This document shows positions 17,397-26,705 of a stretch of DNA of 64,000 bases, one piece after another. The notes beneath the pieces were generated by a model. The model saw nothing but the letters and a program-made list of their open reading frames with translations, was not told the DNA's origin and did no database searches. Source of the DNA: Blastomonas sp. SL216 (GTDB taxonomy: Bacteria > Pseudomonadota > Alphaproteobacteria > Sphingomonadales > Sphingomonadaceae). Numbering within the stretch: position 1 is the stretch's first letter; each line of letters opens with the position of its first letter. Made by a program: the position numbers and the translations under genes. The DNA is taken from assembly GCA_026625625.1 (NCBI GenBank), contig CP113055.1, positions 1,056,501 to 1,120,500 of the forward strand, given 5' to 3'.

Positions 17397-19178
17397 TCAG
17401 CCCTTCTGGGGCTCGACAATGCGGATGTTGAGTTCACGCAGCTGCTTGAGGTTCACCGGCGAAGGCGCGCCCATCATCAGGTCTTCGGCCTTCTGGTTCA
17501 TCGGGAACAGCACGACCTCGCGAATATTGGGCTCATCGGCCAGCAGCATGACCATGCGGTCGACACCTGGTGCAGAGCCACCATGCGGCGGCGCGCCGAA
17601 CTTGAACGCGTTGAGCATGCCGGAGAAGTTCTTCTCGACATCTTCCTTGGTGTAACCGGCGATCTCGAACGCCTTGTACATGATGTCTGGACGATGGTTC
17701 CGGATCGCGCCCGAGGACAGCTCGACGCCGTTGCAGACGATGTCATACTGCCAGGCCAGAATGTCGAGCGGGTCCATCGTTTCCAGTGCTTCCATCTCGC
17801 CCTGCGGCATCGAGAAGGGGTTGTGGCTGAAATCGACCTTCTTGGCGTCCTCGTCATATTCGAACATCGGGAAGTCGACGATCCAGCAGAACTTGTACAC
17901 GCCCTGCTCGATCAGGTTCAGCTGCTCACCCACCCGGGTGCGCGCCGCGCCTGCCAGCTTGGCGGCCTGAAGCTCCTTGCCGGCGGCGAAGAACACGCCG
18001 TCATTGGGGCCGAGGCCGAGTTCGGCGATCAGCTTGGCGGTGCCTTCCTCGCCATGGTTCTTGGCGATCGGGCCACCGGGCACGCCATCCTTGATGTTGA
18101 TATAGCCCAGGCCCGCATGGCCTTCGCTGCGCGCCCAGTCGTTCATGTCGTCGAAGAACTTGCGGCTCATCGCGCCCGCGCCCGGAGCCGGGATCGCGCG
18201 GACCTTGCCGCCGCTGCCGACGATCTTGTCGAACAGGCCAAAGCCCGATCCGATGAAATGATCAGTGACGTCGCTGATCACCAGCGGGTTGCGCAGATCC
18301 GGCTTGTCCGAACCATATTTCAGCATGGATTCGCGATACGGAATGCGCGGGAAGGTGCCCGCCGGGGTCACGTGCTTGCCGCCCGAGAACTCCTCGAACA
18401 CACCCGCCAGCACCGGCTCTAGCGCTGCGAACACGTCGTCCTGCGTCACGAAGCTCATCTCGAGGTCGAGCTGGTAGAATTCGCCAGGGCTGCGGTCGGC
18501 GCGCGCGTCTTCGTCGCGGAAGCAGGGTGCGATCTGGAAATAGCGGTCGAAGCCCGCAACCATCAGCAGCTGCTTGAACATCTGCGGTGCCTGGGGCAGC
18601 GCATAGAACTTGCCGGGATGCACGCGGCTGGGGACCAGATAGTCGCGCGCGCCTTCGGGCGAGGATGCGGTCAGGATCGGCGTCTGGAACTCGGTAAAGC
18701 CCTGTTCCACCATCCGGCGGCGCAGCGAGGCGATGACCTGCGAGCGCAGCATGATGTTGCGGTGCAGGCGTTCGCGGCGCAGGTCGAGGAAGCGGTAGCG
18801 CAAGCGGATGTCTTCAGGATATTCCTGCTCACCCGCGACCGGCATCGGCAGCTCTTCGGCGGCGGACTGGATGACGACATCGGCAGCGCGGACCTCGATC
18901 TCGCCGGTTGGCAGATTGGCGTTCACCGTCTCGGCCGAGCGCGCGACGACGGTACCGGTAACCGTGACCACGCTTTCGACGCGCAGCCGCTCCAGCGCGG
19001 CAAAGGCCGGGCTGTCGGAATCGGTGACGATCTGGGTCAGCCCGTAATGATCGCGCAGGTCGATGAACAGCAGGTTGCCATGGTCGCGCTTGCGGTGGAT
19101 CCAGCCCGACAGGCGAACCTGCTGGCCAACATCGGAAGCGCGAAGCGCGGTGCAGCTATGGGTGCGATATGCGTGCAT
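17397..19178 (-). CDS. aspS: Aspartyl-tRNA synthetase
   Basis: 593 residues, the bacterial class IIb enzyme. It has an N-terminal OB-fold anticodon-binding domain ([26 protein letters not shown]), class II motif 2 ([19 protein letters not shown]), a bacterial GAD insertion and motif 3 (GVDRMVMLL). The start is ATG at 19178 (MHAYRTHSC). Whether it is strictly Asp-specific or also charges tRNA-Asn cannot be told here, because gatCAB and asnS are not in the window. Confidence 0.97.
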   Translation of the reverse strand: MHAYRTHSCTALRASDVGQQVRLSGWIHRKRDHGNLLFIDLRDHYGLTQIVTDSDSPAFAALERLRVESVVTVTGTVVARSAETVNANLPTGEIEVRAADVVIQSAAEELPMPVAGEQEYPEDIRLRYRFLDLRRERLHRNIMLRSQVIASLRRRMVEQGFTEFQTPILTASSPEGARDYLVPSRVHPGKFYALPQAPQMFKQLLMVAGFDRYFQIAPCFRDEDARADRSPGEFYQLDLEMSFVTQDDVFAALEPVLAGVFEEFSGGKHVTPAGTFPRIPYRESMLKYGSDKPDLRNPLVISDVTDHFIGSGFGLFDKIVGSGGKVRAIPAPGAGAMSRKFFDDMNDWARSEGHAGLGYINIKDGVPGGPIAKNHGEEGTAKLIAELGLGPNDGVFFAAGKELQAAKLAGAARTRVGEQLNLIEQGVYKFCWIVDFPMFEYDEDAKKVDFSHNPFSMPQGEMEALETMDPLDILAWQYDIVCNGVELSSGAIRNHRPDIMYKAFEIAGYTKEDVEKNFSGMLNAFKFGAPPHGGSAPGVDRMVMLLADEPNIREVVLFPMNQKAEDLMMGAPSPVNLKQLRELNIRIVEPQKG

Positions 19179-19310
19179 GAAAACCGTCGATCCTGATCGT
19201 GACAATGGGGGCTGCGAACCTGCGGGAATGCAAGGCCAGCCGATAGCGCGGCTAACACAGTGCCGCCGGGCTTTTGTCAAGCTTTGAGCGTTGGCGGTGA
19301 CACCGGCGCG

Positions 19311-20822
19311 TCAGTCAATCAACCCCAGATGCACCAGCGGATCGCTGCGGAACACCGCGATATCGGCTGGATCGGCCAGCAGCCGGCGCTGCGCGATGCG
19401 AAAGCGGCGATAATCATCGCCATAATCGCTGGCGACCCGGGCCGCGTCCAGATCGTTGGTCTTGCCCCAGTGGCGGGTGAAGCGGATTCCCATCGCGTCC
19501 AGACGCGCCACAACGGCGCGATAACTGCGATGGCTGACATCGCTGCGCGGCCCATCGAAGTCGATCACCACATTGTCGGCAAAGCGCGCGGGTGCCAGCA
19601 GCCCTGCGGCGCGCTTCATGAAGCGCAACGTGACCACCGTGCCGCCGCCACCGCTCAGGAACGCATCGATCAAAGGATCGAACGCCCGGTCGAGATCAGA
19701 CCGCTGCAAGGTGACCGATCCGTTGAACAGATTGGCGATCGGGTTGTGCGGCTCGGTGGTGTTGCCCCAGGTCGCAATGGCTTCAGGATCGTCGATGTCG
19801 CGCTGCACCGCATAGCCGGCGCGCATCGCCAGCTGCAGGATGTCGGCGCGAAAAAGGTCAACGCCCGCCATCGCCTTGCCGATCAGCGTCAGCGCATCAT
19901 AGCCCGCACCGGTCAGCGGCCTGGGCGGCGGAGGAATCGCGGAGTCGAAATCGCGCAAATACAGCAGCCGCAGCAGCGCATCCTTGCTGAACGGCGCGAA
20001 CGGGTTGAGGATGACCTGCAGGAAATGCGGCGGCTCATCCAGCGCGTAACGCTGCGAGAATGCGCCAAAATCGCCCCTGGAGAGCGATGCGATATCGTCG
20101 CGCGTGATCCGCGCGCGCTTCTGGATATTGCGCACCATGAACAGCGGCACGCATTCGATCACCATCGCGGTAACGAACCCCATCGCGCCGACGGCGACCA
20201 GACAGGCCGCAAACACGTCGTCGTCGCGGAAGATCGTGCTGCCGGTCTGTGCAACAAAGGCGGGCGACATGACCGGCTGATGCGGCTCGACCCAGAACAC
20301 GCCCGAAGGTGTGACCACCTGCAGCGCACGGACATGATCCTGAATGCCGCCTGCGCCAAGCACGCTGCCATGCGTTCCGGTGGCGCACGCACCTGCCCAG
20401 GTCTGGCCGTTGCTGGCACCGCCGGTCCGCAGGCTCAGCCCCAGTTCTTCGGCGCAATCATTGACCTCGTCGACGGTCGCCCCCGCCTGGACCAGCATCA
20501 GCCGCGACGGATCGGTGCCGGGCGCGACATCATCGGCATCCAGCCCGAAACAGCGGTTGATCCGCCGCGTTTCGACCAGCCACCCGCCTTGCGCGATCGC
20601 GATCGGCGAGGGCGACCAGCCTGCCCCCAGCGGGCGCACCCGCGCGCCTTCAGCCGATGCCTTGCGGAGCAGCGACAGCACATCGTCCGCCACCTCGCGC
20701 AGCACCGCGCGCCCGCCCGATTCCCGGCTGTTGCACAGCTCGATCAGGTCGCCCAGATCGGCCGATTCGGTGCCATGGTAGTTGACCCAATGTCGCGGGC
20801 CGTGATGCAGGGGTGCGGGCAT
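19311..20822 (-). CDS. FAD-binding oxidoreductase of the aldonolactone oxidase type
   Basis: 503 residues. An N-terminal PCMH-type FAD domain (VRPLGAGWSPSPIA; RTGGASNGQTWAGACATGTHG) is followed by a long substrate domain and a C-terminal RFTRHWGKTND, similar to the HWGK block of D-arabinono- and gulono-lactone oxidases. It therefore likely oxidises a lactone or a sugar-like alcohol, but the substrate is unknown. Its ATG overlaps the TAA of the small membrane protein upstream (TAATG), so the two are coupled and may form a membrane-linked dehydrogenase. Confidence 0.8.
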   Translation of the reverse strand: MPAPLHHGPRHWVNYHGTESADLGDLIELCNSRESGGRAVLREVADDVLSLLRKASAEGARVRPLGAGWSPSPIAIAQGGWLVETRRINRCFGLDADDVAPGTDPSRLMLVQAGATVDEVNDCAEELGLSLRTGGASNGQTWAGACATGTHGSVLGAGGIQDHVRALQVVTPSGVFWVEPHQPVMSPAFVAQTGSTIFRDDDVFAACLVAVGAMGFVTAMVIECVPLFMVRNIQKRARITRDDIASLSRGDFGAFSQRYALDEPPHFLQVILNPFAPFSKDALLRLLYLRDFDSAIPPPPRPLTGAGYDALTLIGKAMAGVDLFRADILQLAMRAGYAVQRDIDDPEAIATWGNTTEPHNPIANLFNGSVTLQRSDLDRAFDPLIDAFLSGGGGTVVTLRFMKRAAGLLAPARFADNVVIDFDGPRSDVSHRSYRAVVARLDAMGIRFTRHWGKTNDLDAARVASDYGDDYRRFRIAQRRLLADPADIAVFRSDPLVHLGLID

Positions 20823-21151
20823 TACGCGCCCCCCACCGGGCTGTTGCCTGCATGCAGCCGGTAATCAATGTTCACCCGGCGCACAAAACCCAGCGTCACC
20901 AGCGACAGCAGGATCTGACCAAGGCCCATCGAAAAACGCATGTCGTTGATGCCGCAGCCGGTCAGGTCACGGATGCAGGCGCTGCGCCCTGCCCGGGTGG
21001 CAAAGCCCCAACCCAATATTGTCAGCACCTCACGGTCACCCCCGACGGGCCGGGAATTTTCCAGAACCAGAAAGGCATCACCACCCTGTGCGAGCAATTG
21101 CCCAAACAGGGCCAAGGCCAGAACAACGATGACAATATGATACACCAGCAT
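20822..21151 (-). CDS. Small membrane protein upstream of the FAD oxidase
   Basis: 109 residues with two predicted membrane helices (VYHIVIVVLALALFGQLLA at the N-terminus and ILLSLVTLGFV near residue 85). The loop between them has two Cys (SACIRDLTGC). The family is not recognised. Its overlap with the FAD oxidase suggests a partner such as a membrane anchor or electron acceptor, which is inference only. The promoter region carries a clear inverted repeat described separately. Confidence 0.6.
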   Translation of the reverse strand: MLVYHIVIVVLALALFGQLLAQGGDAFLVLENSRPVGGDREVLTILGWGFATRAGRSACIRDLTGCGINDMRFSMGLGQILLSLVTLGFVRRVNIDYRLHAGNSPVGGA

Positions 21152-21170
21152 GCTTGCCCCCAGTCGATAC

Positions 21171-21185
21171 GTAACTGAACGTTAC
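21171..21185. promoter_or_regulatory. Operator-like inverted repeat GTAAC-N5-GTTAC
   Basis: GTAAC TGAAC GTTAC is a 5-5-5 inverted repeat 20 bases before the ATG of the small membrane protein. It overlaps the proposed -10 element on the minus strand, the classic position for a repressor. The form resembles sites used by TetR-type repressors, but no such regulator is encoded nearby. Confidence 0.5.
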
Positions 21186-21211
21186 ATAGCGGAGGGGATA
21201 TTGATTCTCAA
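21183..21211 (-). promoter_or_regulatory. Sigma-70-like promoter for the membrane protein-FAD oxidase operon
   Basis: On the minus strand, TTGAGA (21206-21211) and TATGTA (21183-21188) are separated by exactly 17 bases. The start site would fall near 21176, inside the inverted repeat and about 25 bases before the ATG. Confidence 0.45.
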
Positions 21212-21267
21212 AGACACCAATGTGTTATTTTATCCGATACCGATTAATTCGTCCGCAGCGCGATGGT

Positions 21268-21295
21268 TTGCGACGCCCGGCACAGGCTGTATAGG
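21268..21295 (+). promoter_or_regulatory. Possible promoter directly before rnd
   Basis: TTGCGA (21268-21273) and TATAGG (21290-21295) are 16 bases apart. The ATG of rnd is at 21302, about where transcription would start, so the rnd mRNA could be leaderless. No Shine-Dalgarno sequence is evident. Confidence 0.3.
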
Positions 21296-21301
21296 TTGCC
21301 C

Positions 21302-22519
21302 ATGAAAATCCATCCGTTGATAACCGACACCGATTCCCTCGAGCGCCTGTGCGAACGCTTGGCGCAATCAGACTTTGTCGCGGTCGATACCGAGTTCATG
21401 CGCGAAAACACCTATTGGCCGGAACTGTGCCTGGTGCAGATCGGCAATCTGGAAGAGGCCGCAGCGATCGACCCCAAGGCCCCCGGTATCGACCTTGGCC
21501 CGCTGCTCGACCTGCTCACCGAAAATCATGATGTGCTGAAGGTCTTCCATGCCGGGCCGCAGGATATCGAGATCATCTTCAACCTCACCGGCAAGACCCC
21601 TTCCCCGCTGTTCGACACGCAGGTCGCGGCAATGGCGCTCGGCCAGGCCGAACAGATCGGCTACGCCAATCTCGTCGAAAGCTGGCTGGGGCTGACGGTC
21701 GACAAGGGCGCGCGTTTCACCGACTGGTCGCGCAGGCCACTGGAAGCCCGCCAGATCGATTATGCGATCGGCGATGTCACGCATCTGGCCAAGATCTTCC
21801 CCAAGATGCTTGACAAGCTGCGCCGCACCGGACGCGGCGCATGGCTGGACATCGAGATGGAAAAGCTCGGCGATCCGCGCCAGTACAAGCCCGATCCCGA
21901 CACCCTGTGGCAGCGCATCCGCCCGCCGGGCCGCAGCGCGCAGATCCTGGGGCGCATGCGGGCACTGGCCTGGTGGCGCGAGACCGAAGCGCAGGACAAG
22001 AACCTGCCGCGCGGCCGCATCATGAAGGACGAGACGCTGGCCGATATTGCCGCGCATCCGCCTTCGACCCAGTCCGATCTTGGCAAGGTGCGCGGACTTT
22101 CGGCGGCCTGGCGCGAAAATGACATCGGTGCACGGATGATGGACGCGCTGTTTGCGGCGCGCCCGCTCTCTGCGGCGGAAATGCCGCCCAAGAGCCCGCG
22201 TGGTCCGGCGCTGGGAAAGGAAGGCGCGCTCGTCGCTGACCTGCTCAAGCTGCTGCTCAAGATTCGCTCGCGCGAGATCGACGTCGCCGCCCGGCTGCTG
22301 GCGCGCAGCGATGATCTGGAAGCCCTGGCCGCAGGTGTCCGCAAGGGACTGCCGATCCTGGAAGGCTGGCGCTTCGAACAGTTTGGCCGCGATGCGCTGG
22401 CGCTGGTCGAAGGCCGCATGGCCTTTGCCATTGCCGATGGCCGCATCAAGATGACCCGCACCGAACTGGTTGCCGAGTCTGACGAACTGGTCATCGCAGC
22501 GCTGGCGGAGCAGCCATGA
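21302..22519 (+). CDS. rnd: Ribonuclease D
   Basis: 405 residues. A 3'-5' exoribonuclease of the DEDD family that trims tRNA and other stable RNA 3' ends. The exonuclease motifs are FVAVDTEFMRE (Exo I), VFHAGPQDIEIIF (Exo II) and YAIGDVTHL (Exo III). A HRDC domain follows at about residues 210-290. The start is ATG 21302 (MKIHPLITDT). Its stop overlaps the oxyR start (ATGA), so the two are coupled. Confidence 0.95.
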   Translation: MKIHPLITDTDSLERLCERLAQSDFVAVDTEFMRENTYWPELCLVQIGNLEEAAAIDPKAPGIDLGPLLDLLTENHDVLKVFHAGPQDIEIIFNLTGKTPSPLFDTQVAAMALGQAEQIGYANLVESWLGLTVDKGARFTDWSRRPLEARQIDYAIGDVTHLAKIFPKMLDKLRRTGRGAWLDIEMEKLGDPRQYKPDPDTLWQRIRPPGRSAQILGRMRALAWWRETEAQDKNLPRGRIMKDETLADIAAHPPSTQSDLGKVRGLSAAWRENDIGARMMDALFAARPLSAAEMPPKSPRGPALGKEGALVADLLKLLLKIRSREIDVAARLLARSDDLEALAAGVRKGLPILEGWRFEQFGRDALALVEGRMAFAIADGRIKMTRTELVAESDELVIAALAEQP

Positions 22520-23436
22520 CATCCTATCTGCCCACGCTCAAGCAGCTGCAATATCTGGTCGCGCTGGAGGAGCATGGGCATTTCGGCAAGGCTGCCGATG
22601 CGTGCTTCGTGACCCAGTCGACACTCTCGGCGGGCCTGCGCGAGCTGGAGACGCTGTTGGGCGTGGTGCTGGTCGAACGCACGCGACGCGTGGTGCGGTT
22701 CACGCCGCTCGGCAACAAGGTCGTTGCCAAGGCCCACCGCATCCTGCGCGAGGCCGAAGAGCTCGCCGATCTGGTCCGCTCTTCGGGCAAGCCCCTGTCC
22801 GGCGACTTGCGGATGAGCGTCATCCCGACCATCGCCCCATTCCTGCTGCCGCGGCTGTTGCCGGGCCTCCGGCGCGAACAGCCCGAGCTCAAGCTGTTCC
22901 TGCGCGAAGAGGTCAGCGGTGCTGCAGTCGAATCGCTGCATCATGGCCAGGTCGATTGCGTGCTGCTTGCGCTGCCCTTTCCGGCAGGCGATGTGGAGCA
23001 TGAAATCCTGTTCAGCGATGCGCTGTATGTCGCCTTTCCAAAGGACGATCCGCGCGATCCGCCGGAAAAGGTCGCGCCCGAGCTGATCGACGAATCGCGG
23101 TTGCTGCTGCTCGAGGACGGCCATTGCCTCAAAGACCATGCGCTCGCCGCCTGCAACCGGCCCGAACTGCGCGCCAGCGCGATGATGTTCGGCACCTCGC
23201 TCCACACGCTGGTCCAGATGGTCGACAACCGGCTGGGGTTGACGCTGCTGCCGCAGATCGCGATCGATGCGGGCATATTGAACAATACCGATGTCGTGGC
23301 GCGCCCGCTGCTGGCCGACCACGCCTCGCGCGATATCGCCATCATCTGGCGGCGCAACAGCCCGCGAGCAGAGGAATTCCGCATGCTCGCAGACATCCTG
23401 CGCCGCGGCCATGCCGAAGGCAAATGCGCAGGCTGA
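22516..23436 (+). CDS. oxyR: LysR-family peroxide sensor OxyR
   Basis: 306 residues. An N-terminal winged helix-turn-helix (LKQLQYLVALEEHGHFGKAA) is followed by a LysR effector domain. The redox pair of OxyR is present: Cys204 in LEDGHC and Cys213 in ALAAC, nine residues apart as in the well studied enterobacterial protein. It should form a disulfide on exposure to hydrogen peroxide and activate defence genes. No catalase or ahpC gene is nearby; it is coupled to rnd. Confidence 0.9.
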   Translation: MTSYLPTLKQLQYLVALEEHGHFGKAADACFVTQSTLSAGLRELETLLGVVLVERTRRVVRFTPLGNKVVAKAHRILREAEELADLVRSSGKPLSGDLRMSVIPTIAPFLLPRLLPGLRREQPELKLFLREEVSGAAVESLHHGQVDCVLLALPFPAGDVEHEILFSDALYVAFPKDDPRDPPEKVAPELIDESRLLLLEDGHCLKDHALAACNRPELRASAMMFGTSLHTLVQMVDNRLGLTLLPQIAIDAGILNNTDVVARPLLADHASRDIAIIWRRNSPRAEEFRMLADILRRGHAEGKCAG

Positions 23437-23470
23437 CGGGGAATCGCTCCCTTCGCCCGCGCAGCCGCGC

Positions 23471-24022
23471 TCAATCCATGTGCTTGATTCCGACGCGCAG
23501 ATAATCCCAGCCCGTGACCAATGTCAGCAGCGCTGCCGTCCATAGTGCGGCAAGGCCCAGCTGCTCCATCCAGACCTGATCGGGAAAGCCGCCCGAAAAG
23601 ATCAGCGTGCCGAGCGCCAGCAGCTGCAGCGTGGTCTTCCATTTGGCCAGCTGCGATACAGGCACCGACACCTGCAGCCCGGCAAGAAACTCGCGCAGGC
23701 CCGATACGGTAATCTCGCGCAGCAGGATGATCAGCGCGGCGATGACGTGCAGGCCGTGGATATTGCCGTTGGCGCACAGAATCAGGATGACCGCAGCGAC
23801 CATGATCTTGTCGGCAATCGGATCCAAAAAGATGCCGAGTTTCGACACCGCGCCCTGCGCGCGCGCCAGATAACCGTCGAAATAATCGGTGATGCCCATC
23901 AGGCAATAGACCACAAAGCCCAGCAAATAGCCGGTGGCCCATTCCGGCCACCACAACAGGGCAGCCAGCAAGGGCACGGTCACGATCCGCGAAAGCGTCA
24001 GTATGTTGGGCACGGTGAGCAT
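23471..24022 (-). CDS. pgsA: CDP-diacylglycerol-glycerol-3-phosphate phosphatidyltransferase
   Basis: 183 residues, a multi-helix inner-membrane enzyme making phosphatidylglycerol phosphate. The CDP-alcohol phosphotransferase signature is complete: Asp46, Asp49-Gly50, Ala53-Arg54, Gly63, Asp67 and Asp71 within DYFDGYLAR...GIFLDPIAD. It is convergent with oxyR (34-base gap) and divergent from a lysophospholipid-transporter-like gene, so the spot groups phospholipid functions. Confidence 0.93.
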   Translation of the reverse strand: MLTVPNILTLSRIVTVPLLAALLWWPEWATGYLLGFVVYCLMGITDYFDGYLARAQGAVSKLGIFLDPIADKIMVAAVILILCANGNIHGLHVIAALIILLREITVSGLREFLAGLQVSVPVSQLAKWKTTLQLLALGTLIFSGGFPDQVWMEQLGLAALWTAALLTLVTGWDYLRVGIKHMD

Positions 24023-24185
24023 AAGCTGCCCGCCTCATAACCGCATTCGTCGTCAATGGAAATGGCTTGACCGGTTGGGCTTCCAACCCGATACGACGGC
24101 CAGCACCTGTCGCCGACGGATCGCTGCCGAAACCGGCGGTGCGCTGGCACAGGGCTGGCGGGAAAACCACCGAGGAACTTGCAGC

Positions 24186-25511
24186 ATGGCTTCAGCTGGC
24201 GCGCTTTTGAACAAGAGGCGCTTTCTTCCCCTGTTCGTGACCCAGTTGCTCGGGGCGTTCAACGACAATCTGTACAAGAACGCGATGGTGCTGTTCGTCG
24301 TCTACAGCGTCTATAATGACGAGACGGCGGAAACCTGGTTCAGCGCGATTGCCACGGCAGTGTTCATCCTGCCGTTCTTCCTGCTGTCCGCGCTGGCCGG
24401 GCAGCTGGCCGATACGCGCGACAAGGCCGCGATCATCCGCATCGTCAAATTCTGCGAGATCATCATCATGCTGATCGGCGGGACCGGGCTCTACATGGCC
24501 TGGGCTGGCGCTGCCGTGCACACTGTCGCGATTCCGCTGATGATGCTGGCGCTATTCGCCATGGGCATCCATTCGACCTTTTTCGGCCCGATCAAATACG
24601 CCATCCTGCCGCAGCATCTGAAGGATGACGAGGTGCTGGGCGGTACCGGGCTGGTCGAGGCGGGGACCTATATCGCCATCCTGCTCGGCACCATCCTGGC
24701 GGGCTGGATCCCGGTCGAAGTGGCGGGCATCGCTGTCGTCGTCACGGCAGGGATCGGCTATGTCACTGGACGGCAGGTTCCGTCAGCCCCGCCGATGATC
24801 GAACCCACCAAGCTCGACTATAATTTCATCCGCGCCTCGATTGCGCTGATCAAGGCCACGACCCGGGTCCGGCGTGTATTCCTCGCGATTGTCGCGATCA
24901 GCTTTTTCTGGACCATCGGCGCGGTGCTGTTCATCCAGTTCCCGCCGCTCGCCAAGAATGTGCTGACCGCCAGCAAGGAAGTCGCCAGCCTGTTCCTGGT
25001 GGTCTTCTCGGTCGGCGTAGCCATCGGCTCGGTGGCGATCAATGCGCTGCTCAAGGGGACCGTCTCGGCGCGCTATTCGCCGATGTCGGTGATCGTCATG
25101 GGGCTTTTCGTTGTCTCGTTCTTCTTCGTCTGCCGCCAATGGGTACCGGATGAGCCGGGCTCATTGTTCACCGTCGGCGAGTTCGTGACCCATCCGATGG
25201 CCGTGCCGCTGCTGCTGTCGCTGCTGGGCATTGCGGTGGCTGGCGGCATGTTCGTGGTGCCGCTCTATGCGTTCCTAACCACGACCGTGCACAAGAGCGA
25301 GGCGGCACGCACGATCGCAGCCAACAATATCGTCAATTCCGGCGCGATGGTCATCGGCTCGCTGATCGCCATCGGCCTCAGCGTCGCGGGCGTCGACGTG
25401 ATCTATCAGCTGCTGCTGAGCGCGGCGATGTGCGTGATTGCGGCCTGGCTGGGCCAGCTGCTGCACAAGGCCAGCCTGGAGCCGCATGGCGAGCATGAAT
25501 TCGACATGTGA
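24186..25511 (+). CDS. MFS transporter, LplT-like
   Basis: 441 residues with about 12 membrane helices. The N-terminal block LPLFVTQLLGAFNDNLYKNA is characteristic of the lysophospholipid transporter LplT and the transporter half of Aas-type fusions. LplT flips lysophospholipids inward for re-acylation. Here the acyltransferase domain is absent and no acyltransferase gene is adjacent. Divergence from pgsA supports a lipid role. The start is ATG 24186; the frame is open further upstream without support. Confidence 0.82.
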   Translation: MASAGALLNKRRFLPLFVTQLLGAFNDNLYKNAMVLFVVYSVYNDETAETWFSAIATAVFILPFFLLSALAGQLADTRDKAAIIRIVKFCEIIIMLIGGTGLYMAWAGAAVHTVAIPLMMLALFAMGIHSTFFGPIKYAILPQHLKDDEVLGGTGLVEAGTYIAILLGTILAGWIPVEVAGIAVVVTAGIGYVTGRQVPSAPPMIEPTKLDYNFIRASIALIKATTRVRRVFLAIVAISFFWTIGAVLFIQFPPLAKNVLTASKEVASLFLVVFSVGVAIGSVAINALLKGTVSARYSPMSVIVMGLFVVSFFFVCRQWVPDEPGSLFTVGEFVTHPMAVPLLLSLLGIAVAGGMFVVPLYAFLTTTVHKSEAARTIAANNIVNSGAMVIGSLIAIGLSVAGVDVIYQLLLSAAMCVIAAWLGQLLHKASLEPHGEHEFDM

Positions 25512-25530
25512 CTGCGCGCGCGACGCCGGA

Positions 25531-25878
25531 TCAGTCGACGACGCGGACCAGCTTGCGCTCGAGCGGGGCGAGCACCCCTGAAAGCTCATGCCCGCGCTTG
25601 AGCACCGCGCCGCCTTCACCCACCAATGCCCATTGACCCTGCTTGCGCCGCAGCGCAGGCCGTTTTTCAATGCGATATTCGGGCCGCTCGGTCGCACGGC
25701 GGAAGCACGAGAAGACCGCCGCATCGCGTCCGAGGTCCATGGCATAATCGCGCCACAGGCCGGCGGCGACCATGCGGCCGTACAGATCGAGAATGCGGCT
25801 GAGTTCTTCCCGGTCAAAAGCAACCTGTCCGGGAGCGCCCGGCACGGGAAAGAGCGAGACGTTGCTGCCGACGCTCAA
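25531..25878 (-). CDS. DUF2794 domain-containing protein
   Basis: 115 residues, start TTG at 25878. It matches the alphaproteobacterial DUF2794 family: FDREELSRILDLYGRMVAAG, LWRDYAMDLGRDAAVFSCFR and YRIEKRPALRRKQG. The function is unknown. It sits 31 bases downstream of cysE on the same strand and faces the MFS gene. Confidence 0.85.
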   Translation of the reverse strand: MSVGSNVSLFPVPGAPGQVAFDREELSRILDLYGRMVAAGLWRDYAMDLGRDAAVFSCFRRATERPEYRIEKRPALRRKQGQWALVGEGGAVLKRGHELSGVLAPLERKLVRVVD

Positions 25879-25909
25879 GCCGGTACCCCGTCATATGGCA
25901 GCGAAACCA

Positions 25910-26635
25910 TCAGGCAGCGGTCCCGCTGTCACGGTCAGGCTCGACCGCTGCGGGCCGGGCGGCGCGTCGGGCTTCATCGCGCTCGTCAATAAGCTGGGCA
26001 ATCCGCTCCTGCATCTGGCGGATTTCGCACTGGAGCAGCTCGAGCTTCTGGGTGTTCGGATCGAACGTCTGGCTGCACGGCGTGCCATATTGCACGAAGC
26101 CGCGCTGCTTTTCCGCCGCATCGACAGGAGTGGGGCGCGCGGGAATGCCGACCATGACCGATCCGGCGGCGACATCCTTGGTGACCACGGCATTGGCACC
26201 GATCCGCGCCCCCTTGCCGACGGTCAGCGGGCCCAGGATCGCCGCGCCCAGGCTGATGATGACATCATCCTCGATCGTGGGGTGGCGCTTGCCGCCCACG
26301 CCATCGGTGGGGTTGCGCCCGCCCAGCGTTGCGCCCTGATAGATGGTGACATTATCGCCGATCACCGCCGTCTCGCCGATGACGACAAAGCCGTGATCGA
26401 CGAACAGGAACCGACCGATCTCTGCGCCGGGATGGATATCGATCGCGGTGAGAAAGCGGGAGATATGGTTGACTAGGCGCGCCAGGAAATACAGTTCGCC
26501 CTTGAACAGCCAGTGCGCCACGCGGTGCAGGCCCAGTGCCAGCACGCCCGGGTATAGCAGGATTTCCCAACGCGAGCGCGGAGCAGGGTCGCGCGCGCGG
26601 ATCGAGTCCAGATATTCGCTCAGTGCGCTGAACAT
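25910..26635 (-). CDS. cysE: Serine O-acetyltransferase
   Basis: 241 residues. It makes O-acetylserine from serine and acetyl-CoA, the first step of cysteine synthesis. The left-handed beta-helix hexapeptide repeats are visible (IDIHPGAEIGRFLFVDHG, GETAVIGDNVTIYQGATLGG, VIISLGAAILGPLTVGKGA), with the catalytic His in FVDHGFVVIGE and the conserved NAVVTKDV. The N-terminal helical domain is shorter than in E. coli, matching the EpsC/SrpH-like form. The C-terminal extension is charged and helical (LLQCEIRQMQERIAQLIDE). Confidence 0.92.
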   Translation of the reverse strand: MFSALSEYLDSIRARDPAPRSRWEILLYPGVLALGLHRVAHWLFKGELYFLARLVNHISRFLTAIDIHPGAEIGRFLFVDHGFVVIGETAVIGDNVTIYQGATLGGRNPTDGVGGKRHPTIEDDVIISLGAAILGPLTVGKGARIGANAVVTKDVAAGSVMVGIPARPTPVDAAEKQRGFVQYGTPCSQTFDPNTQKLELLQCEIRQMQERIAQLIDERDEARRAARPAAVEPDRDSGTAA

Positions 26636-26690
26636 GCGCCATCCCTTTGAAACCGTGTTTGCGTCTAAATAGACCCTGGCCAGCGGTTTT

Positions 26691-26705
26691 ACCAGTAGGA
26701 CTGGT
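26691..26705. repeat. Short hairpin ACCAGT-AGG-ACTGGT
   Basis: A perfect 6-base-pair inverted repeat with a 3-base loop, touching the ppx stop codon. No T-run follows on the minus strand, so it is weak as a terminator for ppx. On the plus strand it is preceded, not followed, by T residues. Confidence 0.25.

Noticed and set aside
21760-23412. Minus-strand open frame of 550 codons opposite rnd and oxyR
   Set aside because: Shadow frame; rnd and oxyR have catalytic and redox motifs intact on the plus strand.
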